Shown: positions 1 to 8,397, counted from the stretch's first letter. The stretch is DNA of 64,000 bases from an uncultured Clostridium sp. (GCF_910588715.1 NZ_CAJURG010000001.1:764661-828660), one strand, 5' to 3'. Numbers and translations: made by a program. Notes: generated by a model not told the origin, from the letters alone.

Positions 1-731
1 TTTGCTCTAAATCTTGCTACCTTTTTTAAGTCATCATGAGCATTTTCCATAGCATAACTATGATATGCACTACTCATCATTTCTAAATCATTTAAATAAT
101 CTCCAAACACCATAGTTTCTTTATGATTTATATCTAATAATTCTTGAACCTCTTCTATTGCAACACCTTTATTTATTCCTTTAGCAGTTATATCAAGCCA
201 AATTTCTCCTGATACTGCAATTTGTGCTTTATCTCTATAATCATCATAATATCTATTACTATTATTTTCTGAACCTGCAAAATCACAAATTGTAACCTTT
301 AATATATCATCTTCTACTTTAGTTAAGTCAGATACTATTTCATATCTTGCATAATACTTTTCTGTTTGTTCAATTAATCTTTTATCAGAACTTTCTATAT
401 AAGCTGCTTTCTTTCCACAAAGTATTATATATGAATCTTTTATATTTCTACCAACTTTAATAAGCTCCCTTGCAAGATTTATATCTAAAGAATTAACTAC
501 AAGTTCTTCCCCTTTGTAAACAACAAATGTTCCATTTTCAGCTATAAACATCATCTTATCTTCTATTCCTTTAAATCTTTCTAAAAGATTATAATATTGT
601 CTTCCACTTGCTGCTGCAAATATTATTTTCTTTTCTTGAAGTTCATCAAAAACCTCATAAAACCCTTCTTGTATTTCATTGTTTGAATTTAATAATGTTC
701 CATCCATATCTGTTGCTATTAATTTAATCAT
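1..731 (-). CDS. Cof-type HAD-superfamily phosphatase, C-terminus cut by window edge
   Basis: Starts at the ATG at 731, preceded by a strong AGGAGG-like site. The readable 243 residues begin MIKLIATDMDGTLLNS, giving the HAD motif I DxDGT with nucleophile Asp8 and acid/base Asp10. Near the edge the sequence reads GDYLNDLEMM, the motif IV GDxxND that binds Mg2+, followed by AMENAHDDLK, as in the Cof/YbiV branch that dephosphorylates sugar phosphates or flavin-type phosphates in the cytoplasm. Only the last 20-30 residues are missing. It lies 22 bp downstream of the DeoR-type regulator on the same strand, so the two probably form an operon. Substrate cannot be assigned from sequence. Confidence 0.9.
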   Translation of the reverse strand, partial: MIKLIATDMDGTLLNSNNEIQEGFYEVFDELQEKKIIFAAASGRQYYNLLERFKGIEDKMMFIAENGTFVVYKGEELVVNSLDINLARELIKVGRNIKDSYIILCGKKAAYIESSDKRLIEQTEKYYARYEIVSDLTKVEDDILKVTICDFAGSENNSNRYYDDYRDKAQIAVSGEIWLDITAKGINKGVAIEEVQELLDINHKETMVFGDYLNDLEMMSSAYHSYAMENAHDDLKKVARFRA

Positions 732-753
732 ATTTCTTAACCTCCTAAACTTC

Positions 754-1521
754 TTATTTAAATATTACTTGTACTTCTTTTTCCTTTAAAATATCTTTAA
801 TATTATCCTCTGGCTCTTTTTCAGTTACTATATAATCTATATCATCTAATGTAGCAAACTTATAGGCTCCATCTTTATACAGCTTTTCATAATTTGCTAC
901 TATATATCTTTTTTTACTGCACTTTAAAATTTCATTTTTTAAAAAAGCCTCATCATAATTAAAATTACTAATAAAATTATCCTCTATATTAATTCCGCCG
1001 GCTCCAATAAAAGCTTTTGTAATCTTAAACTTTTTTATTTCTTCTAATGCTTGGCTTCCAATAGTTCCACCTAATTTTTTATTATAATTTCCACCAATTA
1101 ATATCACATCAACATTAGGTGCTCTATCAAATTCCATAGCAATTCTATTCATATTTGTTATAACTGTTAGATTCTTTTTTGTATCTCCAAGCATCATGGC
1201 AATAGTATGATTTGTAGTTGAAATATCTAAAAAAATAACATCATTATCTTCAATAATATCCAAAACTAATTTTCCTAAATATGATTTTGATTCTAAATCT
1301 ACAAATACTCTAGAATTTGTTTTTTCATCATAAGAAGATTCCCTTTCTAATATTGCTCCACCATAAGTTCTCTTTATCTTTCCCTCTCTTTCTAATCTTT
1401 GTAAATCCTTACGAATCATACTTTCAGAAATATTAAATCTTTCACTTAATTCTTTTACTAATACCTTTTTTTCTTTTTTAATGATTTTTAATATTTCATC
1501 TAATCTTTCTTCAATGAACAT
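754..1521 (-). CDS. DeoR/GlpR-family transcriptional regulator
   Basis: 255 residues, the usual length for the family. Residues 1-57 form the DeoR winged helix-turn-helix with the recognition-helix motif RKDLQRLEREGKI followed by RTYGGA. Residues about 75-232 are the DeoRC ligand domain, a degenerate sugar-phosphate isomerase fold, with the typical VITN and LIGGNYNKKLGGTIG blocks. Family members sense phosphorylated sugars or nucleosides and usually repress a neighbouring operon. It is followed after 22 bp by the HAD phosphatase, its likely co-transcribed partner. The ATG at 1521 has an AAAAGGGG ribosome site. A tandem 10-bp repeat lies about 85-120 bp upstream and may be its own operator (inference). 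Confidence 0.92.
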   Translation of the reverse strand: MFIEERLDEILKIIKKEKKVLVKELSERFNISESMIRKDLQRLEREGKIKRTYGGAILERESSYDEKTNSRVFVDLESKSYLGKLVLDIIEDNDVIFLDISTTNHTIAMMLGDTKKNLTVITNMNRIAMEFDRAPNVDVILIGGNYNKKLGGTIGSQALEEIKKFKITKAFIGAGGINIEDNFISNFNYDEAFLKNEILKCSKKRYIVANYEKLYKDGAYKFATLDDIDYIVTEKEPEDNIKDILKEKEVQVIFK

Positions 1522-1603
1522 AAATATCCCCTTTTCATGTAAACTATACTTAAATAGTTAGTTATATAACAAAACACTACTTATCACATTAAATATATAA
1601 ACA

Positions 1604-1643
1604 CTTTATTATTATTTAATACTATTTAATATCATTTATTATC
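1604..1643. promoter_or_regulatory. Four tandem 10-bp repeats, candidate DeoR operator
   Basis: Four adjoining 10-mers read on the + strand CTTTATTATT, ATTTAATACT, ATTTAATATC, ATTTATTATC. They lie in the divergent region between the deoR-type gene and the padR-type gene. A 10-bp period places each copy on the same helix face, and DeoR-family proteins often bind direct repeats of this spacing. The AT-rich background makes chance similarity possible. Confidence 0.4.
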
Positions 1644-1822
1644 ACTTACTTTTATTTATATAATAAACTCTTTCCTAGTTTTTTTCAATAGATTAAAAAT
1701 ATTTCTATTAATTTTCATTTAATGTATAAATTTTACAAACTATCTTTACTTTCTAAAAATATAATAATATAATAATACCTAGATTTACTATGTATCGAAT
1801 TACAATGTATGGTGGTGATTTT

Positions 1823-2167
1823 ATGAAAGTTAATAAAGAATTATTAAAAGGTAGCACAACAGTACTAATTCTAAGTCTTCTTAATCGTAAAGATATGTAT
1901 GGATATGAAATGATTAAAGAAATAGGCTTACGTTCTAATGGTGTATTTTCCCTTAAAGAAGGAACTCTTTACCCAATACTTCATAATTTAGAAAGTGTAA
2001 ATTATATAGAATCCTATTGGGATGATTCTAAGGGTAATAGAAAAAGAAAATATTATAAAATAACAAATAACGGTAAAAAGCTTCTTCTTGAAAAAGAATC
2101 TGAATGGAAATTATTTAGTGAAACTGTTAATAGCGTTTTATGGGAGGGTAATAAATGTCTAAAATAG
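1823..2167 (+). CDS. PadR-family transcriptional regulator
   Basis: 114 residues from the ATG at 1823, chosen because GGTGGTG precedes it; an upstream in-frame ATG at 1790 lacks a clear ribosome site. The sequence MKVNKELLKGSTTVLILSLL..MYGYEMIKEI..GTLYPILHNLE is a textbook PadR winged helix. Such proteins repress an adjacent membrane-protein gene and respond to stress or small molecules. The 3' end overlaps the following SEDS gene by 13 bp, so the two are translated from one mRNA. PadR regulators paired with HAAS-domain membrane proteins are a known Firmicute arrangement (family knowledge). The inducing signal is unknown. Confidence 0.93.
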   Translation: MKVNKELLKGSTTVLILSLLNRKDMYGYEMIKEIGLRSNGVFSLKEGTLYPILHNLESVNYIESYWDDSKGNRKRKYYKITNNGKKLLLEKESEWKLFSETVNSVLWEGNKCLK

Positions 2168-3450
2168 AAAATTGTAAAGTCAATAAATATATAAATGATG
2201 TTTGTAAGTTAATAAAAAATAAAAAGGTTCATCCAGAAATTAAAGAAGAATTATTAAGTCATATTAATGATATTATAGAAGACTATTTAGAAATAGGTCT
2301 TTCTTTAGATGATGCAACAGATAAAGCTTTAATACAAATGGGTAATTCAGAAGTTATTGGACATGATTTAAATAAAGCACATAAATCAAACTCTGATTGG
2401 ATTCTTTTAATAACAACAATGGCTTTATTATCCTTTGGCTTTTTAACTACAACTTTTCTTCAGTTAAGTAATTTTAATAATAACTATATAAATTATATTG
2501 GTAAACTAATAATATTTTTAGTTATTTCAATTGGATTTTCACTATTTATATTAAAATTAGATTATAGAAATTTAAAGAAATATTCTTTTAAACTTTATCT
2601 AATTACTATTTCTTTAATTTTAATTACAATACTTTTTGCTCCATCTATAAATGGTATAAGGCATTGGTTAATAATAGGACCTAGTTCTATTGATGTATTA
2701 TCACTTTCCCCTGTGTTATTAATAATTTCTCTTTGTGGAATTTTTGATAACTATAATTGGTGCAATAAAAAATCATTATTTAAGGGTGTATCTTTAGCTT
2801 TTATACCTATTATATTATTTCTATCATTAAGCTCATTATCTACAATATTTATATATTTAATTTCAGTCTTTACAATTATGTATCTATCAGGATTTAAATT
2901 AAAATATATAGTTATTATATCTGGTGGTCTATGCTTATCGTTATTATTATTTATCTGCCAAGCTTCTTATAGAATACATAGTCTTTTTGCATTTTTAAAT
3001 CCTACAAAAAATATCGATACTACTGGATGGATTTATAATCAATTAAATATATTAAGAAGCTCTGCTGGATTATTTAGCTCTGGTTCTTATATTAATGATT
3101 ATATGCTTCCTAATGCTAATATGGAATTTGCATTAACTTCAATAATTTATTGCTTTGGATGGATTGTTGGAATAATAGTTATTGCCTTAGTTTTATCATT
3201 TATTATAAGAATAGGATTTATTTCAAAAAATACTAAAAATAATTACGGTAAACTCTTAGTAAGTGGACTTTGTGCATTATTTGCAGTTCAATTTCTATTA
3301 AATATTTTATATAATTTTTCTTTATGTCCTGTAGTAGGCATAAATATGCCCTTTATAAGCTATGGAGGAACTCAATTAATTATAAATGTAATTTCTATTT
3401 CTATAATTAATAACGTTTATAAATTTAGAAATGTATCTTCTAATTTTTAA
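2155..3450 (+). CDS. HAAS-domain / FtsW-RodA-SpoVE (SEDS) membrane protein
   Basis: 431 residues. Residues 1-75 are a cytoplasmic HAAS-like segment (VNKYINDVCKLI..EELLSHINDIIEDYLEIGLSLDDATDKAL). The remainder has about ten membrane spans and the SEDS C-terminal signature NMPFISYGGTQL near residues 397-409. SEDS proteins are peptidoglycan glycosyltransferases or flippase-like partners of penicillin-binding proteins. The HAAS prefix usually occurs on proteins controlled by a neighbouring PadR, as here, and the start overlaps the padR gene by 13 bp. The catalytic aspartate loop cannot be assigned confidently by eye. It is likely a stress-inducible accessory cell-wall enzyme rather than the housekeeping FtsW or RodA. 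Confidence 0.87.
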   Translation: MSKIENCKVNKYINDVCKLIKNKKVHPEIKEELLSHINDIIEDYLEIGLSLDDATDKALIQMGNSEVIGHDLNKAHKSNSDWILLITTMALLSFGFLTTTFLQLSNFNNNYINYIGKLIIFLVISIGFSLFILKLDYRNLKKYSFKLYLITISLILITILFAPSINGIRHWLIIGPSSIDVLSLSPVLLIISLCGIFDNYNWCNKKSLFKGVSLAFIPIILFLSLSSLSTIFIYLISVFTIMYLSGFKLKYIVIISGGLCLSLLLFICQASYRIHSLFAFLNPTKNIDTTGWIYNQLNILRSSAGLFSSGSYINDYMLPNANMEFALTSIIYCFGWIVGIIVIALVLSFIIRIGFISKNTKNNYGKLLVSGLCALFAVQFLLNILYNFSLCPVVGINMPFISYGGTQLIINVISISIINNVYKFRNVSSNF

Positions 3451-3491
3451 TAAAACTATATAAAAAAATAATTAAAAAGGAAAATAAAAAT

Positions 3492-4148
3492 ATGGTAGGA
3501 ATTTCATTTATATTTGCAAATATATTATTTACAATAGTTTGGATAATTTATAGAATTATATCTTGTATAAAAAATAAACCAATAAATAAAATAAGAGAAA
3601 TATTTATAAATTTATTCTTTATTTATTTTTTAATATTAGTTAATTTAACGATGTTCAAATATGGTAACCTAATGTTAGATTTTAATATTAAATTTTATAT
3701 TAATTATATTCCACTAGTAGAGACAATAAATATGTTTAGAAATGACTTTTTAGATATAAATATTGCTCTTCATAATGTTATAGGAAATATATTATTATTT
3801 ATACCTTTAGGATTTGGCATTCCATTATTTTTTAATAAAAAAAATAAATTAAGTAAGATTATTTTATATGGATTTACTGCGTCATTAACAATAGAACTAA
3901 TTCAACTTTTTACACCTTACAACACTACTGATATAGATGATGTTATATTTAATACTCTTGGAGCTGTCTTAGGATTTATAATTTTTAATATTATTTATAA
4001 AATATTTAAAAATACTAAACTTGGAATGTTTATTAAAAATTTGAGTAGTTCTTTTAATGGAAACCTAATTTTAGAAGCTTCTAAACCTATTGGAACAATG
4101 ATTTTACTATTTTTAATTATATCTTTAATATTTTTATATTTAAGTTAA
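3492..4148 (+). CDS. VanZ-like membrane protein
   Basis: 218 residues with about five membrane spans. Two VanZ signatures are visible: NILLFIPLGFGIPL near residues 97-110 and ELIQLFTP..DIDDVIFNTLGAVLGFI near 135-165. A last span at the extreme C-terminus (MILLFLIISLIFLYL) follows a soluble stretch absent from the shortest family members. VanZ-type proteins are tied to low-level teicoplanin resistance and envelope stress, but their chemistry is unsettled. It lies 41 bp after the SEDS gene on the same strand, with an AAGGAA ribosome site, and probably shares the PadR-controlled transcript. A strong terminator follows. Confidence 0.85.
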   Translation: MVGISFIFANILFTIVWIIYRIISCIKNKPINKIREIFINLFFIYFLILVNLTMFKYGNLMLDFNIKFYINYIPLVETINMFRNDFLDINIALHNVIGNILLFIPLGFGIPLFFNKKNKLSKIILYGFTASLTIELIQLFTPYNTTDIDDVIFNTLGAVLGFIIFNIIYKIFKNTKLGMFIKNLSSSFNGNLILEASKPIGTMILLFLIISLIFLYLS

Positions 4149-4176
4149 ATACTTTAATTTTACTTCCCAATAATAT

Positions 4177-4204
4177 AAAGGGATGTCCGAATAAACATCC
4201 CTTT
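4177..4204. terminator. Bidirectional intrinsic terminator
   Basis: A 10-bp perfect stem (AAAGGGATGT / ACATCCCTTT) with an 8-nt loop sits between the convergent VanZ and DUF3784-type genes. A/T tracts on both sides suit use from either direction. Confidence 0.8.
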
Positions 4205-4292
4205 CCTTATTATAAATATATATTTTATATTTTCTTAAAATAAACATTTAATACTCATATTTTCTGATCTCTATTTTTCTAACTCCAAATAA

Positions 4293-4640
4293 TTATATCT
4301 TTTTATATTTTTTAAATGCTTTTTCTGAATCAATATGAACCTCTTTAAAAAAAGTAATTATCCAAATAATAATCGCTATCAAAGCGCAGAACTTATTATA
4401 AAATGAAAAAATTCCTCCGAAAAATAAAATAATAAACCACATAAAAAATGAATTTCTCATATCTATAATCATTTTCTTTTTGTCATATTTCTCTTGTTCT
4501 TCTTTAGAAATTGTATTAAATCCACTAATAAATATGGTAGCTTTTTCTTTTAGTAAAGTAAAACTAATCGCTATTACTCCAAAGAAAAATGAAATAACTA
4601 AACTTACTATTGTAAATATCCCCATAATCCTCTTCTCCAC
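4293..4640 (-). CDS. DUF3784-like small membrane protein
   Basis: 115 residues with three predicted membrane segments (about 7-29, 66-84 and 86-101). The motif ATIFISGFNTISKEEQEKYDKKK between the first two is typical of the DUF3784 group, whose function is unknown. It starts at the ATG at 4640, after a GGAGAAGAGG-like site. It lies 33 bp downstream of the DUF1648 gene on the same strand, and both are small multi-span proteins, so co-transcription is likely. No enzymatic residues are evident. Confidence 0.75.
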   Translation of the reverse strand: MEKRIMGIFTIVSLVISFFFGVIAISFTLLKEKATIFISGFNTISKEEQEKYDKKKMIIDMRNSFFMWFIILFFGGIFSFYNKFCALIAIIIWIITFFKEVHIDSEKAFKKYKKI

Positions 4641-4673
4641 TTATAATAATAAATCTATTTAATTAAACCACAA

Positions 4674-5138
4674 CTATTTTACTTTAAATAACTTCCAAAT
4701 CCAATAAAACAAATTACCAAATAATATAATTAAAAATGCAGGTATAAACCATATAGATAGCTTAAAAAATATTACTGATTGAATTATAATATAAGTAAAT
4801 ACACAAACTATTATAAACTTTATTGTACTTACAAGATGTAATAAAATAAGATAAACTTGTTCTTTATTTTCTTCTGTAACTGTAACTCCAGTATTCCAAA
4901 CCTGTGGAAACTTTTCAATTGTTGTAATAAAAGCATACATACTCCAAGCAATAATGGGTAAAATAATAATTTCTGCTTTTGTTCCCCATCTATCAATATT
5001 TCCTGAAAAATCATAGTGCATAGGTATTTTTTCTGGTATTTTAGACCAAACTGTTATAAGAAATATAGTCGTACTAACTAAAACCACTATACACATTACA
5101 TTTAAAATAATATCAAGTTTCCCCTTCTTAATTTGCAT
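4674..5138 (-). CDS. DUF1648 domain membrane protein
   Basis: 154 residues with about four membrane spans. The segment SKIPEKIPMHYDFSGNIDRWG near residues 31-51 is the DUF1648 signature, with the conserved PxHYdxxGxxdxWG pattern, just after the first span. DUF1648 proteins include SdpI-like immunity factors and many orphan membrane proteins, so a role in envelope protection is possible but unproven. It is followed by the DUF3784-like gene. The ATG at 5138 has GGGGG upstream. Confidence 0.8.
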   Translation of the reverse strand: MQIKKGKLDIILNVMCIVVLVSTTIFLITVWSKIPEKIPMHYDFSGNIDRWGTKAEIIILPIIAWSMYAFITTIEKFPQVWNTGVTVTEENKEQVYLILLHLVSTIKFIIVCVFTYIIIQSVIFFKLSIWFIPAFLIILFGNLFYWIWKLFKVK

Positions 5139-5204
5139 TATAATCCCCCTAAATATTAATACAAAAACTAATTATTATCCTTCTAAAAATATTATACTAC
5201 CCTA

Positions 5205-5651
5205 CTAATTAAACTTCCTTTTTAAATAAATCATATCTATTAATTGCTTTCCACATTCATAAATTGGATTATCATAATTTTCTATAAAGAAGTTTTTAAT
5301 CCTATGAGATTTCTTAAATCCACATTTCTCATAAAATGGTACTGTTAAAGGACTATCCCCTGTCCCTACATAAATAATATCGCAATCACCTTTAAAATAT
5401 TCACAAATATATTCTATAAGCTTCTTTCCATATCCTTGACCATGAAAATTTTCATAAATAGCAATATTTTTTATTTCATAAGCTCTATCCTCTTCTTTAG
5501 TTACTATGCAAACTCCCTTTAAATCATTATCATATATAGCAAACATTATTCCTCTTTCAATATATTTATCAATCATATTTTCTTGTTCATCTGCTAATAA
5601 CAACAAATCTAAAAAGTCTTTTTTATTTTTCTTAATTATTTCTATTTTCAT
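5205..5651 (-). CDS. GNAT-family N-acetyltransferase
   Basis: 148 residues from the ATG at 5651. A GTG 18 bp upstream is in frame but lacks a better ribosome site. The acetyl-CoA pyrophosphate loop is seen as NFHGQGYGKKLIEYI (Q/RxxGxG/A) and the final beta-strand segment as VPFYEKCGFKKSHRIKNFF. These place it in the general GNAT superfamily, transferring acetyl from acetyl-CoA to an amine. The acceptor cannot be read from sequence. It is a single gene with its own promoter space, in a region of small accessory genes. Confidence 0.85.
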   Translation of the reverse strand: MKIEIIKKNKKDFLDLLLLADEQENMIDKYIERGIMFAIYDNDLKGVCIVTKEEDRAYEIKNIAIYENFHGQGYGKKLIEYICEYFKGDCDIIYVGTGDSPLTVPFYEKCGFKKSHRIKNFFIENYDNPIYECGKQLIDMIYLKRKFN

Positions 5652-5901
5652 TTTCTTACATCCAATCACTAAATTTATAGTAAAATAAATATTAAAATTT
5701 CTTAATCATCTATAACCATTTACAATAAATAAATTATTTTATTTATTTCTCACTATAAAATACTTCAGCTTATTTGTCTCTATATACATAACATCAAAAT
5801 TAATCCAACACAACCATATAAATTAAAATATTATAATTTATTTCAGTATATTGAAATTAAAGTAAAAAAAGCTTATAATAAAATCGAAAAGTGGTTAAAA
5901 T

Positions 5902-6472
5902 ATGAATAAATTTAAAAAATTTGTAATTATTCTATTAATGACTTTATGTACAAGCTTAACATTGCAAAATAACACTACATCTGCAATAACAAAATAGGTA
6001 ATGAATCTACTCAAGAATTAATAAAGCTATTTCCTAGTTTTAAAGATAGGATTCTTAAAGATACTACTGGAAAGCTAGTCGATAGTAATGAAGTATATGT
6101 TAAATTAACAGAAAAGGAAACTAGCAGGTCTTTATCTGAATATAATCTTTATAACTTAAGTAATGATTATGAAATAGAATATTATACAAAAGAGGAATTT
6201 CAAAATGAATATAATCCCGCAACTACATTTGGAATAGGAAGTTTAGAAAAAGATAAAGGTGGTAATGGAGTATTAGCTACCTCTAGATTCAACCTCATAA
6301 CGTTATGGAAGCTTTTCCTGATTTAAAAAAATATCATAATTTTATGATTCAAACAGGTGTATCATATAATAGTAGTACTGTAAATAAAGGATGGATAACT
6401 GGAAGTTATCTTCATAAACAATTATCCCTTGGAGGCATTGGAATGGGTGCTAATGGGTTGACTTATGCATAA
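5902..6472 (+). pseudogene. Secreted-protein pseudogene with two frameshifts
   Basis: An ATG at 5902 opens a clear signal peptide (MNKFKKFVIILLMTLCTSLTL..) but stops at about 5998. The reading continues in another frame (IGNESTQELIKLFPSFKDR.. to ..NGVLATSRFN, about 5994-6290). It then shifts again (NVMEAFPDLKKYHNFMIQTG..GGIGMGANGLTYA, stop at 6470-6472). Each step is a single-base-type frame change, one in an A-run near 5991-5994 and one near 6285-6303. Repaired, it would encode a secreted protein of about 190 residues with a glycine-rich C-terminus. I do not recognise the family. A sequencing error could explain one shift, but two is less likely. Confidence 0.7.
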
Positions 6473-6504
6473 AATAAAAAGTAATATGTAGGAGATTTTA
6501 TACT

Positions 6505-6711
6505 ATGACATGGCAAGTTATACAATCAATTATATTAGGTACAGTTGTTACATTTGGTTCATTATTTGTGTTAACTCTCGGAGGTGAAGGCAAAGATGCT
6601 CTAGCCATATTTGGTACAATTATAATTACATCTACAATTATTTTCTGTACATATAGAATTATTGATGAGATACAAAAATTAAAAGAAGAAGTTTTAAAGT
6701 CAAAAAAATAA
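6505..6711 (+). CDS. Small two-span membrane protein
   Basis: 68 residues with a GTAGGAG ribosome site 11 bp before the ATG. Two hydrophobic segments (about 5-26 and 32-51) form a hairpin with a glycine-rich turn, LTLGGEGKDALAIFG. A charged cytoplasmic tail follows, DEIQKLKEEVLKSKK. I do not recognise the family. It follows the decayed secreted-protein gene by 32 bp on the same strand, so it may have been its partner, for example an immunity or anchoring protein (inference). A 20-bp inverted repeat begins directly at its stop codon. Confidence 0.6.
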   Translation: MTWQVIQSIILGTVVTFGSLFVLTLGGEGKDALAIFGTIIITSTIIFCTYRIIDEIQKLKEEVLKSKK

Positions 6712-6760
6712 ATATTAAACTATAGTTTAATAAGGGGTACTTAAACTATAGTTTAATATT
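6711..6760. repeat. 20-bp perfect inverted repeat with self-palindromic arms
   Basis: Arms 6711-6730 (AATATTAAACTATAGTTTAA) and 6741-6760 are exact reverse complements, separated by the 10-nt spacer TAAGGGGTAC. Each arm contains the perfect 16-bp palindrome TTAAACTATAGTTTAA, so the palindrome occurs twice, 26 bp apart. It begins at the stop codon of the 68-residue gene. It may be a terminator, an operator pair or a cruciform. Confidence 0.75.
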
Positions 6761-6905
6761 AAAATTTTATAATTTTTATTTACTAATAAGAAATTTATAT
6801 TAAGATTTTTATAAGATATTATTAGTAATGCAAAACCTAATAAAATTCTTAAATGGAAATTATATAAAACTAGATAAATAAAGTAACAAGCACATTATAT
6901 AATTA

Positions 6906-6942
6906 TTAAGGCTAAATATTTAAGATAAATATTTAGCCTTAA
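6906..6942. terminator. Bidirectional intrinsic terminator
   Basis: A perfect 16-bp stem (TTAAGGCTAAATATTT and its complement) with a 5-nt loop sits between the + strand small membrane gene and the - strand GNAT gene. Confidence 0.8.
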
Positions 6943-6971
6943 TTTTATAAAATCCTTTTATTAATATTATA

Positions 6972-7502
6972 TTATTCCAAAAATTCTTTACCGTAAATTA
7001 CAGTTCCAGTAACATCATTTAACGCTTTACCATAAAGTTCCAAAGCCATAAAAGCTATATCTGGTACATCAAATGGTGCTTTAATTCCAAAATTACTTGC
7101 TGGTTTAAATCCAAAACGTGGATAATATTTATCATGTCCAAGAACAATTACTGATTTAAATCCAGCTTTTTTTGCAATCCTTAAACCTTCCATTACTAAG
7201 CTACTTCCTATCCCCTTATTTTGATATTCTGGTAAAATAGAAACAGGTGCCAATGCAAGTGATTCATATTTATTTTTTCCATTATCTATTTGTAATTTTG
7301 TAAACATTATATGCCCTATAATTTTTTCATTAACTTCTGCCACTAATGAAAGCTCTGGTATAAAAACATTACTTTTTCTTAATTTAGAAACTAAAAAATG
7401 CTCTTTATGGTCAGTATGTTCTGCATTTTTAAATGATTTTTCAACTACAGCTTCTGTTTTTTTATAATCACTTTCTTTTTCTTGTCTTATATTTATATTC
7501 AT
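6972..7502 (-). CDS. GNAT-family N-acetyltransferase, YhbS-like
   Basis: 176 residues. The acetyl-CoA binding loop reads LPEYQNKGIGSSLVMEGL near residues 93-110. The C-terminal half VIVLGHDKYYPRFGFKPASNFGI is characteristic of the YhbS/COG3153 branch, in which the motif after the loop contains the GHxxYYxRFGF block. The start at 7502 has a GGGAGAA site. The acetyl acceptor is unknown; relatives are annotated only as putative acetyltransferases. It has no obvious operon partner. Confidence 0.87.
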   Translation of the reverse strand: MNINIRQEKESDYKKTEAVVEKSFKNAEHTDHKEHFLVSKLRKSNVFIPELSLVAEVNEKIIGHIMFTKLQIDNGKNKYESLALAPVSILPEYQNKGIGSSLVMEGLRIAKKAGFKSVIVLGHDKYYPRFGFKPASNFGIKAPFDVPDIAFMALELYGKALNDVTGTVIYGKEFLE

Positions 7503-7788
7503 TATTAAATTTCTCCCTTATATCTCTTATAAATCAAATTAAATAAATATAATTATTAATTCATATCATAATATAATTACTCATTAATAATTATACTTAT
7601 TTTACCATAAAATATTAAACTTAAACAAATTTTAAATATTGTATACTTTAAATTCAACTTCTTTTATTTGTTTCATTTTCCCAATATTTTTTAATGTCTT
7701 ACTAATCATATTACTTATTAAAATATTAACTTTTTAGCTTAAAATCTATATTATTTTTATAAAATATATACATTTATTATTAAAACCC

Positions 7789-7833
7789 TTGATTATATTG
7801 TAAAAATAATATATTATATAAGTAAACGTTAAC
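7789..7833 (+). promoter_or_regulatory. Promoter with LacI/GalR-type operator
   Basis: TTGATT (7789-7794), a 17-bp spacer and TATTAT (7812-7817) form a sigma-A type promoter. At the expected transcription start lies GTAAACGTTAAC (7822-7833), whose AACGTT core matches LacI/GalR-family operators. The rest of the 390-bp interval (7503-7894) shows only AT-rich DNA. Confidence 0.6.
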
Positions 7834-7894
7834 AGATTTTTATGATATCTGATTGATATATCGATTTAAATAAATAAAAAGGGGAAATATTTAA

Positions 7895-8305
7895 ATGGAA
7901 TTTAATATAATGAAAAATAATAATTTTGATATGATATATATTAATATTAATGAAGGAGCAGGAGAAAAAAATTTTTTTATAAGAAATTCAGGAAACGGTA
8001 CCAAAAATATTTTAAAAAATGATGAGAAGTATTATAAAATAAACAATTTTTCTAATAATCTAGAATGTTTACAAACTGTATCAAAGGATAAATCTAAAGT
8101 AATACTTACATTTAATAGATTATCATTAGAAAATACTTCTTTATTAAAAAGACTAAAGTTAAAAGGATTAAATGAGGATGCTAATTATATAAATGAAGAA
8201 ACTAATGAAGTTTTTTCTGGAGGAGCTTTAATGTATTTAGGTATACATCTAAATAAACTTTTTGCTAATCACTCTGATAATATAATTCATCTAAAAATGA
8301 TATAG
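7895..8305 (+). CDS. Orphan C-terminal fragment of a GH36-type alpha-galactosidase
   Basis: 136 residues with an AAAAAGGGGA ribosome site. Residues about 63-136 read VSKDKSKVILTFNRLSLENTS, then LLKRLKLKGLNEDANYI, then EVFSGGALMYLGIHL and finally a HLK ending. This corresponds to the C-terminal beta-sandwich of GH36 alpha-galactosidases (family pattern rLkLkGLdpd.Y...e.ysGdeLm..Gl), which normally follows a ~500-residue catalytic barrel. No catalytic domain precedes it. The first ~35 residues may be the original N-terminus, left after an internal deletion, but this is inference. The upstream promoter and LacI-type operator look intact. The product is very unlikely to be an active glycosidase. 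Confidence 0.75.
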   Translation: MEFNIMKNNNFDMIYININEGAGEKNFFIRNSGNGTKNILKNDEKYYKINNFSNNLECLQTVSKDKSKVILTFNRLSLENTSLLKRLKLKGLNEDANYINEETNEVFSGGALMYLGIHLNKLFANHSDNIIHLKMI

Positions 8306-8316
8306 ACTTAAATTAT

Positions 8317-8352
8317 AAAAAACCACATGTATATTTATACATGTGGTTTTTT
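8317..8352. terminator. Bidirectional intrinsic terminator
   Basis: A 17-bp perfect stem (core AACCACATGTATA) with a 2-nt centre and flanking A/T runs lies between the GH36 fragment and the YdcZ pair. Confidence 0.82.
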
Positions 8353-8397
8353 ATTTTATATTTGTTAAAACATAAATATTATAAGTATTTTAATTTT

